DNA from: Crocodylus rhombifer
Taxonomy: Eukaryota; Chordata; Crocodylia; Crocodylidae
Direction of reading: 5' to 3'
Length of the DNA: 64,000 nt
Assembly (NCBI GenBank): GCA_038503035.1
Contig: JAVSML010024598.1
Span: 62,001 to 126,000 of the forward strand
Made by a program: the position numbers and the translations under genes. The notes under the pieces were generated by a model. It made no database searches. It was not told the origin of the DNA and saw only the letters and a list, made by a program, of their open reading frames with translations. Of the stretch, positions 10,623 through 22,591 are shown piece after piece (the first letter of the stretch is position 1; each line of letters opens with the position of its first letter).

Positions 10623-12690
10623 ACTCATAGCCCTGATAAAAGATTCAGAAGTGTTTGTTGTATGGGATTGGTTCTGTTCTCCTTACAAGGTGCCTAAGTG
10701 TGGCTTGTTCCACTCTGCTACAGTCCCTGAAAAAAATGTTCTGCAAAAGGTGGATGGGTCCTTCTCCTACTTGTTGCTTTTTGGGACTTTTTTAGACATG
10801 TTAACACAGTTTCAGGAAAGTGAGCAGCGTAGAAAAGGATCACATTTAGTCATCTAAATTCACTTTGCATGCATATGTCACATCTGTCACAACCACTGTT
10901 GCTAGACTTTTAATCAAATCATATTTACTGTCATTTTAAAAAAAGTAGTAGGGCAATATAATTTTATCAGTTCACAGAAGCAGAGACCAACACCAGCTGT
11001 ACAGATGAGCTATGGCCAATATTTCAATTCATAAGATGCATGCTTGCCCACTTTTAATTACTTTTAATCACTTCCAACTTACGCAGCATTCCCCATTCAG
11101 TCATACTGCTCAGGCTGTGTGCATGTGATAAGGGTGATTATTTTTGTCAAGAAAGACATTTACCTTAGAGTTCCACATTAATAATTTACCAGAATGAGTC
11201 AGATTGGCAGCAGCCATTTTCATCCTGTTATCTAATGAAATAATTATCTTACCTGAGATCACATATAAGTCCCAAACTTAAGGCTTGTGACATTCATGTT
11301 CATGCTCAGTAGTGCTGTATATCATAAGTAGTCCTACTGAAGCCACTGGCATTCCTTGTGCAGTTAGGGGTCATTCACTGTGATTTAAGGTTTCATGGGT
11401 CCATTCCTTAGCATGTATGAATGTAATTTGTTTAAAATTTTTGCAAAAAAGGGACAAGTATCACAAACTGTTTCTCTCTTCTATAAGTCTAACCCTAGAA
11501 AGTAGGGCTGTCTTATTCTCTAGTCTTTCAATATAAAAACACAGTAACTATATATATAAAAGAAAGACAACTTGTTAAAAAAACTTAATAAAGATATGAG
11601 GAAAACAGAGGGTACATAGATAGAATCTACAAATAGTTTAGTCAAGCATTTTAAATAAACACAGCCATTTCTAAGACCGTCCATAACAGTATACAGCAGA
11701 CTGCACAAACAAGAGCGTAGTGATGTAACTATGGATGAGGAAGTTGGGCACCAGCCCTGACAGTCAACTTAGAGAGGCTGCAGATTTGCGACCCACCACT
11801 GTCACTGCCCAGGATATAATTTATTTATTATGACTTTGATGGGAAGAAATTAATTGCAATTAGCTGAGGAAAAGTTCAGCTGAAAAGTTTCATTTGCCTT
11901 CAAAAATAAGAGAGAAAGCAGAAAACCCCACTTTCTTTAAGAAAATAAAATGCAAAAGAAATATAAATCAGAATGCTTGAAGCAAAAACGTGAAATTTAA
12001 GATTTTTAGATGGTGAGAAAAACAGGGGCTAAGTAAAATGCCTTATGAGAGACATTACAATCCTACAAATTAAAATGAAGCAAAAATAAAATTTGAAAGT
12101 AAATGTCAGATGCATTTAAAATACAATAAGTGAAAACTGGAACTATGTTTGTTCAATATTTCTCTATCCTAGCCTTCTAACTCCTCCCTACCCATTTACC
12201 TATAGGGTCAGAAATATGCATAAATTATCATTCACTTCTTCAGTGCCAACATCAACATAATATAGCAATACCTACTTAGCTAGCTAGCTAGCTATGGACC
12301 TACCTACCTACCTACCTACGTACATATGATATGTAGATAAAGATATATGCATGTGTGTCTGTGTGTGCAGGCATACACATTCTGAATGCTCTCTAGTGGC
12401 ATTCTATTTGCAGTAAACTTAGTACAAGAAATGTCTGTTGGACATCATTACCCAGAATCCTCAGTTAGAAGTTGGCTGTCTGTGATAACAGACTGAAAAA
12501 TAAAGTGTGGGAGAACATTAGCTGTGAACTTCAAATAATCCAGGTCAGATTTTGGACTACTCGTATCAGTTTGAAAAGCATGTGCTTCTGCTGAATTATT
12601 TGAAGTTATTTCTGATTTATGCTGATGAAATCAACAGTAAAAAAAAAAGATTTCCCCTCCCCTCCTAGTCAGTGTAACAAAAACAATCTT
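10623..12690. other. Unannotated AT-rich DNA with tetranucleotide tracts
   Basis: Mostly featureless. A short (TAGC)n run at 12277-12293 is followed by a (CTAC)n run at about 12300-12320. No exon or RNA gene is seen. Confidence 0.55.
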
Positions 12691-12698
12691 CTATCTAG

Positions 12699-13468
12699 TA
12701 GGGCTGTACGAAACTTCAGTCCCTGATTCGATTCAGCGGAGATTCGGACTGATTCGGTGGCCAAATCTCCAAATCTGAATCAAACCAGGAGACCCTTTAA
12801 TCTTTCTGAATCGAATCAGAACCTCTGAATCAATTTCGAGAGATTCAGAAAGATTCAGTAATTTGGATGCAGACACAGCTTTACATGTTTTTTCTACATA
12901 CCTCAAGGTAGCAGGCAGCTCATGAATACTGTGATGGTGGAGCAGATGGAGCATACCACAGGAGTGCGGGGGCTCCCCAGCATGCTCAGCAGCAGACTCA
13001 GAAGTGAACCAAAAGCACTTCTGGTCCACTTCTGGTTCTGCTGGGAAGTGCACTGGGGGGCACCCTGCACCCCCTGGCTCAGCAACTGCTGCCTCCTAGG
13101 TTTGGGGGTGGGGCACCTAGTGTTCCCCTGCAGCTGATCACTGAGGCAGGGGGGAATGGGGGCTCCCTGATGGACCCAGAAGTGGACCAGAAGTACTTTC
13201 TGTCCATTTCTGGGTTCGCCACCAAGCATGCAGGGGGCCCCCACCGTGCTCCTGTGGAACGCTCCATCTGCAGTGTTCACAAGCCTTGCAGTATGTAGAC
13301 AAAATATTTAAAGCTGTGTCTATGGTCAAATTGCTGATTCTCCGAATCACCATTGAATCTTCACCATTGAAGATTCAACTGAATTGAATTGAGAACAGTG
13401 ATCCAAATCAACAAATAAAATCACTGTCCCAAATCTGAATTGAATATGGCCCACTTTACACACCCCAA
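12699..13468. mobile_element. Foldback non-autonomous hAT, copy 2
   Basis: The 770-bp element begins TAGGGCTGTACGAAAC and ends CACACCCCAA. Its flanks CTATCTAG (12691-12698) and CTAACTAG (13469-13476) form an 8-bp duplication with one mismatch. The outer parts are dense in GATTC/GAATC. The core holds two near-palindromes around the sequence AGAAGTACTTTCTGTCC or its variants (about 12995-13035 and 13180-13220). Long arms pair across the element, with CTACATACCTCAAGG at about 12894 facing a degenerate partner near 13295. Confidence 0.87.
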
Positions 13469-13528
13469 CTAACTAGCATATGAATATAGTCTCAATACTT
13501 TTCAGACTTAAGTGTCAGTCTCCTTGGT

Positions 13529-13987
13529 TAGTGGTTCTCAACATTTTTAGACTCAAGTCACCCTGGTTGACTCAATGCATCCCTTAGAAAATACTAGTTC
13601 TTAGTTTTCACTTGTTGTTTCACTACAAAACAAATATACAACAATTTTTCTATTGCAAAGAACTCAGAAAAACTGCAACAGGTCAGAATTTTTTTAACAT
13701 TATGGATTCCTTTTTGAAATCTATGGCCGTGTCCAGATGAGTATGGACAATTGTTTCCTTTAGAACAAGTAGCAGCATATCTTGTTACCCTGGATGAAGT
13801 ATGGGAGGCTGGGGGCCAGCAACTGTGCTGGCCCCAGCAGCCATACCCATAGTCCTGGGGGTGACCTTTAGGTTTATCTTGACTATCGTGCTTGCTCCTA
13901 ACAGTGCTAACATTGTGTGGCACCATGTGGTAACCTTGAAGCCTTGAAAGGACCACAGTACCATGGCATCCTGCTTGAGAATTACTG
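13529..13987. mobile_element. hAT-type element with TAGTGGTTCTCAA ends
   Basis: The left end TAGTGGTTCTCAACATTTTT (13529) and right end TTGAGAATTACTG (13975-13987) are inverted copies. The flanks TCCTTGGT (13521-13528) and TCCTAGGT (13988-13995) form an 8-bp duplication with one mismatch, as expected for hAT. This 459-bp non-autonomous copy holds, from about 13721, a segment matching the repeat at 2440 (TATGGCCGTGTCCAGATGAG), so it is probably a nested pair. No transposase is encoded. Confidence 0.75.
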
Positions 13988-13995
13988 TCCTAGGT

Positions 13996-15570
13996 TGTCA
14001 CCATCCTCCATGACAGTGAAGTATGCTGAGCCAAAACCCTCATGAAGATGTGTGGCTTGATATCAGGCCAGCATGCTAAAGGTGATGATCTAGAGACCTC
14101 AGTGAGATCTGTACTGCCACAACATAAGCCAGAATTACCAAAGTAGAGATCTCAGAGACTAAAATTTGTACTTTGAAATCATCTCAGGGAGGTGAGAGCT
14201 AGCAATTGTTTTGCAATCTCTATGGGATTTTTCTAGAAGGATTCATACTTTTTAAAGCAGTAATCAGTATGGCACTGAGCAACTACCAAAAGACATTCTT
14301 TTCATAAGGAAACTTAGTGATGTACAGTCCTGATTAGTAACTGTGTTATACATCCTGTGCAATACATTCATGTAAGGAGTTTCTAATAGAGCTGGTAGTG
14401 AAATTTCCCTACTGAAAATTCTGATCAAACATTAACAAGATAGCATTTTAAATGGCTTTCTTTAATTCTCTTGAGGCTTTTGCTGAAAAATTGACACACA
14501 CCCCCATTCCAAGTTTCTATTTAATCAAAAAGCCATTATTTATGAGAAAAAATGTTTTGAAAGATGTTTTGAACCAGCTTAATTTCTAAAATGATTTTTG
14601 AGGGAGGAAAAAGAAAAGTCATTTGTTTCCTGCTCTACCATTTGCTGTGTTTTTGTCACTGTCACTGTGGTGATGTTATTGTAAGAAGTCTCAGATTAAG
14701 CATCCAGGTGAAAGAGAAGTTTAGCATGTTGAAATGAGTGAGTGCAAATTTGGGCAACACCCTACCTCCACCTTAAGAAACACCCTGTAGAATTTGATAA
14801 CAGCAAATTAAATGCACAAGCCCACACAGACATATATGCAGTTAATCTATTTATCTACGGACTTGAGTAAACATTAGCAGAAGAAACACCAGGTCCCTTC
14901 AGGTTGTTACCCACTGAGCTGATAACAGAGCAGAGTCCCACCTTCAGCTTGCATATGGAGCAAGTATGCCAGGCCAAGCCTAGTTTTCCTTATGGTGTAA
15001 TCACATTTTTCTGTTTAAAGTAAAACTACCAAGCTAAAACCAAAAAAGACCCCAAACCCTCCCTCATCTATCTTTTCATCCTGGACTGACCCCTCTGTGC
15101 AATCAGGTATAGCAACTGCTACTGAACACTGCTGTAGAGGTCATTTTAGATACATTTACACTGCAAATTAAGTACAGGACACTGAAGCTGTATGAGTTTG
15201 TGACTAGTAATGGATCACAATGCCTTTTGAAGAAACGTTGTGATTTCAGGTCTAGGAGGCTAGATCTCATCACACTCAGGTTTACCAACAAAACAAATGA
15301 GGTAAATTCTCCCTCCAAACATATATTTTTAAAAGTTCATATTGTTTACAGACTCAGATTGGCTTGGAGCCATTGCCAGAGATGATCTGCTTTTGAGATT
15401 CAAAAGAGTTGCATTAACTCTTTCCATCAGACAATATAGCACTGTGCAGAGGGTCCCTGAGCAAGCGGTGATGAAAGTACTGTGGGGTAGATACTTCATT
15501 GTGCTCAACAAGCAGTCTTCAGTGGCTGTTGAATTGGGAGATGATATTGAGAGCTAGATTCTGGATGTGC
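13996..15570. other. Unannotated DNA
   Basis: I see no exon, RNA gene or clear repeat boundary before the retroelement remnant that begins near 15575. Confidence 0.5.
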
Positions 15571-15574
15571 GCAG

Positions 15575-16098
15575 TCATTAATAAAGGCGGACCTGTTGTC
15601 CGATATTCCGGCAGGCCAGGTAGAACCAGGATGGGTGTCGTGCCTTCATGGCGAGACGCAGACCCTTTGACGGTTATGGATTACCGAGGGGAGTTGGTGG
15701 TAGGCCTGGCCCCTCGCTTAGCCTGTGAGATGTTACTAGGGTGGGATTGGGCCCCGCTGCATGAGGTATTAGATAGGGTACGCAACGTCGAGGTCACATG
15801 TAAGGTGATGACCCAGAGGGAGGGGTGGTTCGGTGATGCTGAAGGAGAGGACACCAACATGGAAAGGGACGCAGAGGTGGTCGATTGGAGAGACGTCGCC
15901 AGTGGGCCCCAATTCCGGCAAGTTCAAGAGGAGGATCCAGAGCTACAGGACTGGTGGACCCAGGCCATGGATGCAACCCAGCCTCCAGCTCAACCCTCCG
16001 ACTCAGGGTGTCGCTCTGAGGTAAGGAATCACCTCTTATATTGGGTGACACCTGAGAAGGGGGAGGGGGGAAGCCGAGTTCAGTTGGTGGTGCCTTGA
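15575..16098 (+). pseudogene. Gypsy protease C-terminus and linker to integrase
   Basis: An open stretch in the pol frame contains LVVGLAPRLACEMLLGWDW, which resembles the C-terminal part of a retrotransposon aspartic protease (the hydrophobic-hydrophobic-GxDW ending). It is followed by an acidic linker (EEDPELQDWW) and a pre-integrase segment (HLLYWV). The D-S/T-G catalytic triad lies outside the surviving part. An in-frame TGA at about 16096-16098, in the middle of a segment continuing as CFRKAVWQLAHA, separates it from the integrase. The upstream methionine at 15499 lies in unrelated flanking DNA and is not a real start. Confidence 0.7.
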
Positions 16099-17147
16099 TG
16101 TTTTCGAAAGGCGGTGTGGCAACTGGCCCATGCTACACCCATGGGGGGCCACATGGAAAGGGATCGCACGATAAACAAAATAGCCCGATGGTTCTACTGG
16201 CTAAGGTTGGGGGACGATATAGCCCGCCGCTGCGCTGAGTGTCTGATTTGTCAGAAAGTCAGGGAAGACCAGCCACCTCGAGCACCCATGAGGCCATTGC
16301 CAGTTATTGATCTCCCATTCTCCCATGGATGTTGTGGGGCCCCTGCCGCACAGCAGTAACAGGTACCAGTATATTCTGGTGTTTGTTGACTATGCCACCC
16401 GATACCCTGATGCTGTCCCTTTCCGGTTGGTGACGGCACCTCGAATTGCTGAAGAGTTGGCAAAATGGATAGCTCAAATGGGAGTGCCACAGGAAATACT
16501 GACGGATCAGGGACGGAACTTTATGTCAGGGGTACTGTGAGGGGTCTGCTGAGGATCAAACAACTGAGGTCGTCGGTCTACCACCCACTAACTAACAGGT
16601 TGGTGGAACAGCTGAATGGAACCTTGAAGAGGATGTTGCAGCGATGCATGCAAGGCGACCCCCGACATTGGGACCTATTGCTCCCGCTGGTCCTGTTCGT
16701 GCTGAGGGACGCCCCGTCAGAATCCCTGGGGTATTCCCTTTTTGAGCTGGTGCTGGGTCAACAACCACGAGGACTGCTGCAACTTCTCAGGGAGGATTGG
16801 GAGCAGGGCCCTGTGGCTGTCTCTAGCCCATCGAAATACCAACGGGACTTCCGGCGCTGTGTCCAGCATGCTCGGGAGTTAGCAGTGGGCAACTTAAAAC
16901 AGGCTCAACAAACCCAGAAAGACTGATACGACCTTTGAGCGAAAGAAAGGGAGTTTCAACCAGGGCAGAAGGTATTGCTTCTGTTACCCTCCTCGTCGAG
17001 CAAAATGTTGACGCAATGGCAGGGGCCATTTGAAATTGTGTGACAGATCGGTCTGGTTGTCTATGAGGTGTACCGCCCGGGGCACGTGAAGATGAAGCAA
17101 ATCTATCATATCAACCTACTACGTGAATGGCGGCAACCTGAAGGATG
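16099..17147 (+). pseudogene. Gypsy integrase, frameshifted
   Basis: Integrase inserts retrotransposon cDNA into the genome. The N-terminal HHCC zinc site is visible (LAHATPMGGHMERDR, then CAECLICQK, 16120-16260). The core has the first Asp at 16328-16330 (before VVGPLP), the second Asp at 16505-16507 (TDQGRNF) and the Glu at 16606-16608 (LVEQLNG). The spacing from second Asp to Glu is near 35 residues but not a multiple of three, showing an indel. The C-terminal GPF-type module (WQGPFEIV) and YHINLLREW lie at about 17015-17130. Frameshifts near 16310 and 16540 and stops near 16926, 17041 and 17147 break it. Its place upstream of RT is the notable point. Confidence 0.88.
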
Positions 17148-17214
17148 AGCGGCATTTACAGAGGAGACAGTCAAGAACCCCGAGCCACGGACCGATGCAC
17201 GGGACTTAGGCAGG

Positions 17215-18162
17215 ATGGAGCCCTGGCAGGCTATCAAGGGAAGCGATGAGCTTACCCTGCTCCAGAAGCAGGAAGTGACAGACCTCTTTAAGGAATTTCA
17301 GAGAGTCTTTTCTGAGGATCCAGGGTGGGTCAAGAACACCTTCCACGTGATTCAGATGCCGCTGGGAGTAGTAGTAAGAGATCGCTGGCGACCTATACCG
17401 TATCACCTGAGTGAAGAGATATGTAGGGAGGTAGAAAAGATGCAAGCCCTAGGCGTCATTACAACATCATGGAGCCCCTGGCAAAGCTCCCTGGTACCGA
17501 TCCGGAAACCTGACAGGACCTTGAGACTCTGCGTGGATTATTGGAAGGTGAACGATGTGGCCACATTTGATACTTTTCCCATTGCCCAGAGTGATGGAAC
17601 TAGTAAAGCAGCTCGGGGCGGCTCGCTATATATCTACTCTGGATCTTGCCAAGGGATATTGGCAAATCCCAGTAGAACCTGAAGAATTTCATAAGACCAC
17701 ATTTGGAACACCATGGGGGCTATACGAATTTGTTAAAATGCCATTTGGATTGCATGGGGCCGCGGCAACATTTCAACGGTTGATGGATCAACTTCTGGCA
17801 CCCCACACCGAGTACACCACTGTGTACATAGATGATATATAGTCATGTTCACCTCTTCATGGGGTCAGCATCTCCAGGCTCTCCGAGTGGTGCTGTCCGA
17901 GCTACAGAAGGCTGGCTTAACCGCGACACCATGGAAATTCGTAGTTGCAGACAAATACACCAAATACTTAGGGTTTCTGGTAGGTCAGGGGACCATAAGG
18001 CCATTAGAAGATAAGGTCCGGGCCATTCATTCATTCCAAGCCCCACGAACAACCAAGCAGTTGCGATCCTTCCTCAGCTTGGTGAATTATTATCGCCGAT
18101 TTGTACCCTGGTTCTCAGAGCTAGCAGCACCTCTCTTGGAAGCCTTAAAGGGGTCACAATGA
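17215..18162 (+). pseudogene. Gypsy reverse transcriptase, frameshifted
   Basis: The frame opens with a pre-RT segment (ELTLLQKQEVTDLFKEFQRV), then RT motifs: LVPIRKPDRTLRLCVDYWKVN (17491-17553), LDLAKGYWQIPV with a catalytic Asp (about 17640-17674), TTFGTPWGLYEFVKMPFGL (17696-17752) and the YIDD box (17824-17837). Right after YIDDI comes a TAG and a frame change. The following thumb and connection sequence (KYLGFLVGQGTIRPLEDKV, FLSLVNYYRRFVPWFSELA) runs to 18162. An internal frameshift lies near 17580. The YIDD catalytic residues survive but the frame is not continuous. Confidence 0.93.
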
Positions 18163-18658
18163 AAAGGTCTTCAATGGAATAGGGTTATGTTAAGCAGCTT
18201 CCAAGCTTTAAAAGGGGCCTTGTGTGACAACGTGCTAATACACACCCCTGACTTTGAAAAACCCTTTTCATTACAGACAGGCGCTTCGTCGGTGGCACTG
18301 GGGGCTGTGTTAATGCAGCGGGATGCCGGAGTGGACTGACCTGTGGCTTACACCAGCCGAAAGCTATTACCTGCTGAAACCAGGTATGCAACCATCGAGC
18401 GGGAGTGCCTAGCTATCCGATGCGTGGTGGAGCACTTCCGCTATTACTTACTGGGGCGAGAATTTACACTCATCATGGACCACACACCATTGAAATGGCT
18501 TAGTACAGCCAAAACAGATAATGCCCGCATAATGTGATGGGCGTTGGCACTGAAACCCTTCAAATTCCATATCGCATACTGCCCGGGGAAAGATAACGTA
18601 ACTGCAGATTTTCTCTCTAGATGCGGCGATGACTCGAATCTTGACGTGGACCACTGAA
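18163..18658 (+). pseudogene. Gypsy RNase H, degenerate
   Basis: RNase H removes the RNA strand during reverse transcription. The segment starting at about 18240 reads HTPDFEKPFSLQTGASSVAL-like: the usual first catalytic Asp of the TDAS motif is Gly here (TGAS, about 18277-18288). Then VAYTSRKLLPAETRYATIER, ECLAIRCVVEHFRYYLLG and FTLIMDHTPLKWL (18343-18510) follow, ending with the tail CPGKDNVTADFLSR near 18580-18620. Stops occur at about 18160 and 18338 and a TGA near 18535-18537. The frame ends at 18655-18657 with TGA. No integrase follows, consistent with the Gmr1-like order. Confidence 0.9.
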
Positions 18659-19371
18659 GCAGACAATTTCCTCAACGGGGAGCAGGTACTGGCGAAGCAT
18701 GACCCCTGGAACCACCACAAGGCAGCTGGCGGGGGGAGTTATGTCCCGGGGGCCAAGGTAACAAGGGACACTTACCTGAAGCCCAGGACAGGAGAGATGC
18801 AGAGCCGGAGGGAGAACTAGCGCGGCTCGTTAGCCGCATCTTCGTACTGCTGTGGCCAGCAGCTGACGGCAGCGTCAGATGCTGGCCAGGGGATTTAAAA
18901 ATGGCGGCCACCACTCTGGAGATGGCGGATAGCCTGGGGATCAAATGGCAGTTAGGGCCAGCGACGGTGTGGGATCCCCGAGACGGGCAACACTGAGCCG
19001 GCGTGCCAGAGGGAGCAGTGACCCAGAAGGGAAGCCTGACACTGGGGATGCTGGCGGGTCAACCCAGAAGTGACAGATCAGGTCAGCAACTGAAGATCAG
19101 GACAACCCAGGAGGATTCAGAGGACCCTGAAGTAAGTGCCGAGACAGTGGGTGAGGGCTACGCTGAAGAGGGGCAAAAGACCGAGGACCACCTGGCTGGA
19201 GGGAGATCGGGGCAGGATCACCTCCAAGACCAGTGGACATTGGTTAAAGGAACACGAGCAGGGCAGCTAGAGAGCAACTAAGGGGAATCCCTTCCCCCCC
19301 CGTTCAGGCTAATAGGGATCTGGTGGAGGGTCAGCGAGGTAGTTAGGACGTCAGAACATCCAAGTGGGGAG
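18659..19371 (+). other. Gypsy 3' untranslated region
   Basis: GC-rich DNA between the end of RNase H and the LTR, with no coding similarity recognised. It ends in a purine-rich run AAGTGGGGAG (19362-19371) immediately before the LTR, which fits a polypurine tract for plus-strand priming. Confidence 0.6.
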
Positions 19372-19861
19372 TGTCACACAGGGTGAAGGGCTTGTGGTGT
19401 GAGGTCTATAGAGGGCGCGGCTGAGGCACCGGTGCAGGCTACTGTGAAGTGGTTGACATTAAGGTAGGAGTATCCCACAGATTGTGGGATCGAGGACGAA
19501 AGCCGTGTTAGAAGTCTGCAGAAGCAGCATGGAGCAGGCACGGGGAAGTGGAGCCCATAGGTGGCATGAGGCCGGGGTATAGGGGTGGCGGAGCCCCGTG
19601 TGCAACCGGCAGGCCAAGCCCGGGCCACCAAGGGACCCGTGAACTAGCCCCGCCTCACTGGGGAAACAACAAGTTGTGGCAGGCGACAGCGAGGTTGGCG
19701 ACGCAGGAGAATGAACACCCATGGTAACAAAGAGGTCCAGACGGGGAGTAGCCACCAACAAGAAGGCCTGTCCGGAACACAGATATATGTCATAACTGGT
19801 TAAAAACTCTTTTCCGAGAATAGTTTTAATAAAAAACAACAAAACCAAATCTTTTCTGGCA
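19372..19861 (+). repeat. Gypsy 3' LTR (about 490 bp)
   Basis: Starts TGTCACACAGGG directly after the purine tract and contains a polyadenylation signal AATAAA at 19828-19833. A likely end is TTTTCTGGCA at 19852-19861, giving TG...CA ends. The right border is inferred because the 5' LTR and target duplication are missing. Confidence 0.65.
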
Positions 19862-22380
19862 GCTACAATTGTGCTGCAGCCATGGGGAGGCTAGAGGGTG
19901 AGGGAAGGACATGCAGCAGGGGTACAGCCAGAAGTTGCATGGCCCTGGCCCACCTCCCTGCTGTTTAGTACTGGGGGCAGAGCCAACCCAAGCAGGGTGC
20001 GGGGCCAGAGGCAAATCAGCCCATGCGGGGCGCCGCCCCTGCTCCAATCCCACCCATCCCAGACCAGAAGAAGCTGCTACAGCCATCAGCAGCAGCGGTC
20101 TTGGCGGCTGGGTGGTGGGGTAACTGGTAGCGAGCAGCTAGATGCAAAGTCACCGCAAAGTCACTGCAGCTGCTCCACCCAGTTCCGTGGGGCCCCCCAA
20201 AGCGTGGGGCCCGGGGCGGTCACCCTAATTGGCCCCCCCACCAGGGATGGCCCTGACTGTTGGCATGGGTACAGGGATGAGCATGGGCATAGGAAAAGCC
20301 CTGGGGCCTTTTAGGCCACATCCAGTGGTTCCACAGGTTAGATCTGGCCTGTAGGCCATAAACTACTGTCCCCTGATCTAATCCAATCCTAAGCCAGATG
20401 CAGGATGCAATATTCCTGAACTGCCCAGGCAGACATCTAGCCAGCCTCTCCTTGAAAATCTCCAATAAAGAAAGCTTTACAACTTCCCTACATACCTTGT
20501 GCTTTCATTTTTCTAACTAGGAGGTATGTTTACACATGCAAATGCTGCTGTATGGGTTTGCTCCAGAGTAATTTACTCTGAAGAAAACTCACCCTGGGCA
20601 GGTATCTACACATGCAGGGTTTTGGGAGCTGGAGGCTTTAGCCATATCTGCCTGCAGCTGGCGGCTATGTTGTTAAAAGTCAGCCCTATGTACTACTCCC
20701 TGGCCACCTGCTTTCCTGACCCAGAGCAGTATACAAAGCACTGTGCCAGCATGATGCAGCTCTGTTGCCAGAGCTTGTGCCCACTGTGGCACAGATGCTC
20801 CACCCCTAGGCCCTAGAAACAACATACAGCACTCTGGGCTCTTGCTGGCCACCTTGCTCACTATGCTGTGCCGCTGCAGCGACCACCACCTGGCCCAGGT
20901 CAGTTTCAGCCATGGAGGCCCCTGCATGGCACAGCCACCTGCTCAGGCTCACCACAGTATCTCAGGCCCTTTGACCCCACACTGTTGCCATCCAGATGCT
21001 GGCAGGAATGCTGACAACATGCACCTGGATGCCAGCACTGGTACCGTCCATGTGCTCCTGGGCTTCCAGCCCCACTGCCTGTGGGCCTGTCTGGCCAGCC
21101 AGGATGGGTGGCTGCACATAGACTACCTGGACAACTGGCCCTGGACTCCAGCCCTGCCATGCACCCCCAGTACCATGCTCACTGTCATGCCAGGGCTGGC
21201 CCCCTGGGCAGGGTTGTGCAACAGGAGATGGTGGGGCAGGTTTAGTGGGGCAGGAGATGGTGGGGCAGAAGATGGTTTGGGCTGCTGGAGCTGTTGGATG
21301 AGGCCAGGGGTGGGGAGCAAGGAGAGACGAGCTCCTCGTGGCCCAAGGGGTCTTCCCCTGGTGATGTATTGCCACAGCTGCCAGGCCACAATGGAGGCTC
21401 AGGCAGGTCACCCATGCTCTGGGAGATAGCACAGTTCTGGCTGGGGTCCTGGGGTGCAAGAATGTCACCCAGCTGTTGCGTAAAGGGCATGGACTTGCAG
21501 GTAGCATCAACCAGCAGCTTTAGTCAGTGACAGTGACCCACTGTGCCCTCAAGGCCTGAACCTTTATGAAGCACTGATGAGCCAACTAGCTGTGCCCATG
21601 ATCCCACATGCAGCCTTATAGACTGTCATAGATGTGCACATTGGAGTGCCCACTCTGCATAAACTGGCTGAGGACCTTGGACTCATCCCACAGCACTACA
21701 AGGTCTGCAGTTTCCTCCTGGTACCAGTTCCGGTCCTGGGAGGCAGTGTGTACCATCAGGGAGGATGCCACTATGGCTCTCTTGATGTTCACTGGGCCTG
21801 AGTGTGACAGTTCTGGTGCTGCCAGGACTGGACAGATGCATGCAGCACCAGTGCAGGGGCATGCATAGAGTGGGTCAGGGAGGTATGTAGTGATACTGTG
21901 CCGGGCACCAGCAGTGGGGTCCAGGTGGGCTGCTGTGGCTACCTTAGGGCCAGTTAGAGTGGAACCTACTCCCAGAAGTTGGCCACCGGTGGCACAGGGT
22001 GCTGCTGGGCCTGGCAGGTGCTTGCACCATGCAGCGCAGTGTGACAGCACAGGCCTGGAAGCTGCATGGCAACAGTGTGCCAGGGACAAGCACTGGGGTC
22101 TGGGCAGGCTGCTGTGGCTGACCTGGGGCCTCTACTGTGGGATCCAGTGGCTAGATGCTGGCTACGGGTGGCCCAGCGGTCTGGTGTTCCCACAAGCTTT
22201 TAAGGGCCAGGGGCTGGAACAGGTAAAGAGCTGCCCCAGACCTAGGGCTTGAGAAGTGCCCAGACCTGTGAGCCTGGGGCTAGTCTGAGGGTGGTGGTGG
22301 GGCTGACTGGGAGCAAATTTGCTCCTGGTCAGCATCTATATGTGCATTACTGCACAGTAACTACTTAGGAGTTAATTAGA
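19862..22380. repeat. GC-rich composite repeat region
   Basis: About 2.5 kb of GC-rich DNA with many overlapping open frames on both strands and no protein motif; these are compositional. Recognisable pieces are a block at 20185-20260 (GGGGCCCCCCAAAGCGTGGG with GGGATGGCCCTGA) like the end of a dispersed hAT repeat; a possible LINE 3' scrap at about 20375-20490; a left end TATGTTTACACATGCAAATG at 20524; and a block GGAGCAAATTTGCTCCTGGT (22308-22327) followed by GTGCATTACTGCACAGTAAC, both repeated at 54582-54640. The last two suggest a 1.85-kb PIF/Harbinger-like element at 20524-22380, without a readable transposase. Confidence 0.45.
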
Positions 22381-22513
22381 ACAACAGCAACATTTTGAAA
22401 CTATCTTTTGAAACTTCAGAAAAGATGAAAAGTTGCTAAAGTATAGTACAATCAGTATCTGTTTAAAACAGGTATCTTTTACATTTCTATTTTTCATCAG
22501 CCCTCATGCTTAC

Positions 22514-22535
22514 ACACACACACACATATATATAT

Positions 22536-22590
<55 letters not shown>
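22514..22590. repeat. (CA)n/(TA)n microsatellite
   Basis: A (CA)6-like run, a short (TA)n, then about 22 CA units (22539-22582) and another short (TA)n. Compound dinucleotide repeat. Confidence 0.97.

Positions 22591-22591
<1 letters not shown>

Larger units (their letters stand above)
15575..19861 (+). mobile_element. 5'-truncated Ty3/gypsy element, Gmr1-like order (PR-IN-RT-RH-LTR)
   Basis: Plus-strand retroelement with domains in the order protease tail, integrase, reverse transcriptase, RNase H, then untranslated DNA and a 3' LTR. Standard Ty3/gypsy elements have RT-RH before integrase. The reversed order is the hallmark of the Gmr1 group described in deuterostomes. The integrase C-terminal block (GPF motif, then YHINLLREW near 17106-17130) leads directly into the pre-RT linker without a junction, so this does not look like a chance rearrangement. 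No gag, protease active site or 5' LTR is present: the 5' side is truncated near 15575. Several stops, many looking like CGA or CAG to TGA/TAG changes, and several frameshifts make it non-functional. GC content is clearly higher than in the flanks. Confidence 0.87.

Noticed and set aside
20842..22252. Long overlapping open frames (120-195 codons) on both strands
   Set aside because: GC-rich repeat DNA gives open frames in nearly all frames. No protein motif, splice signal pair or consistent frame.
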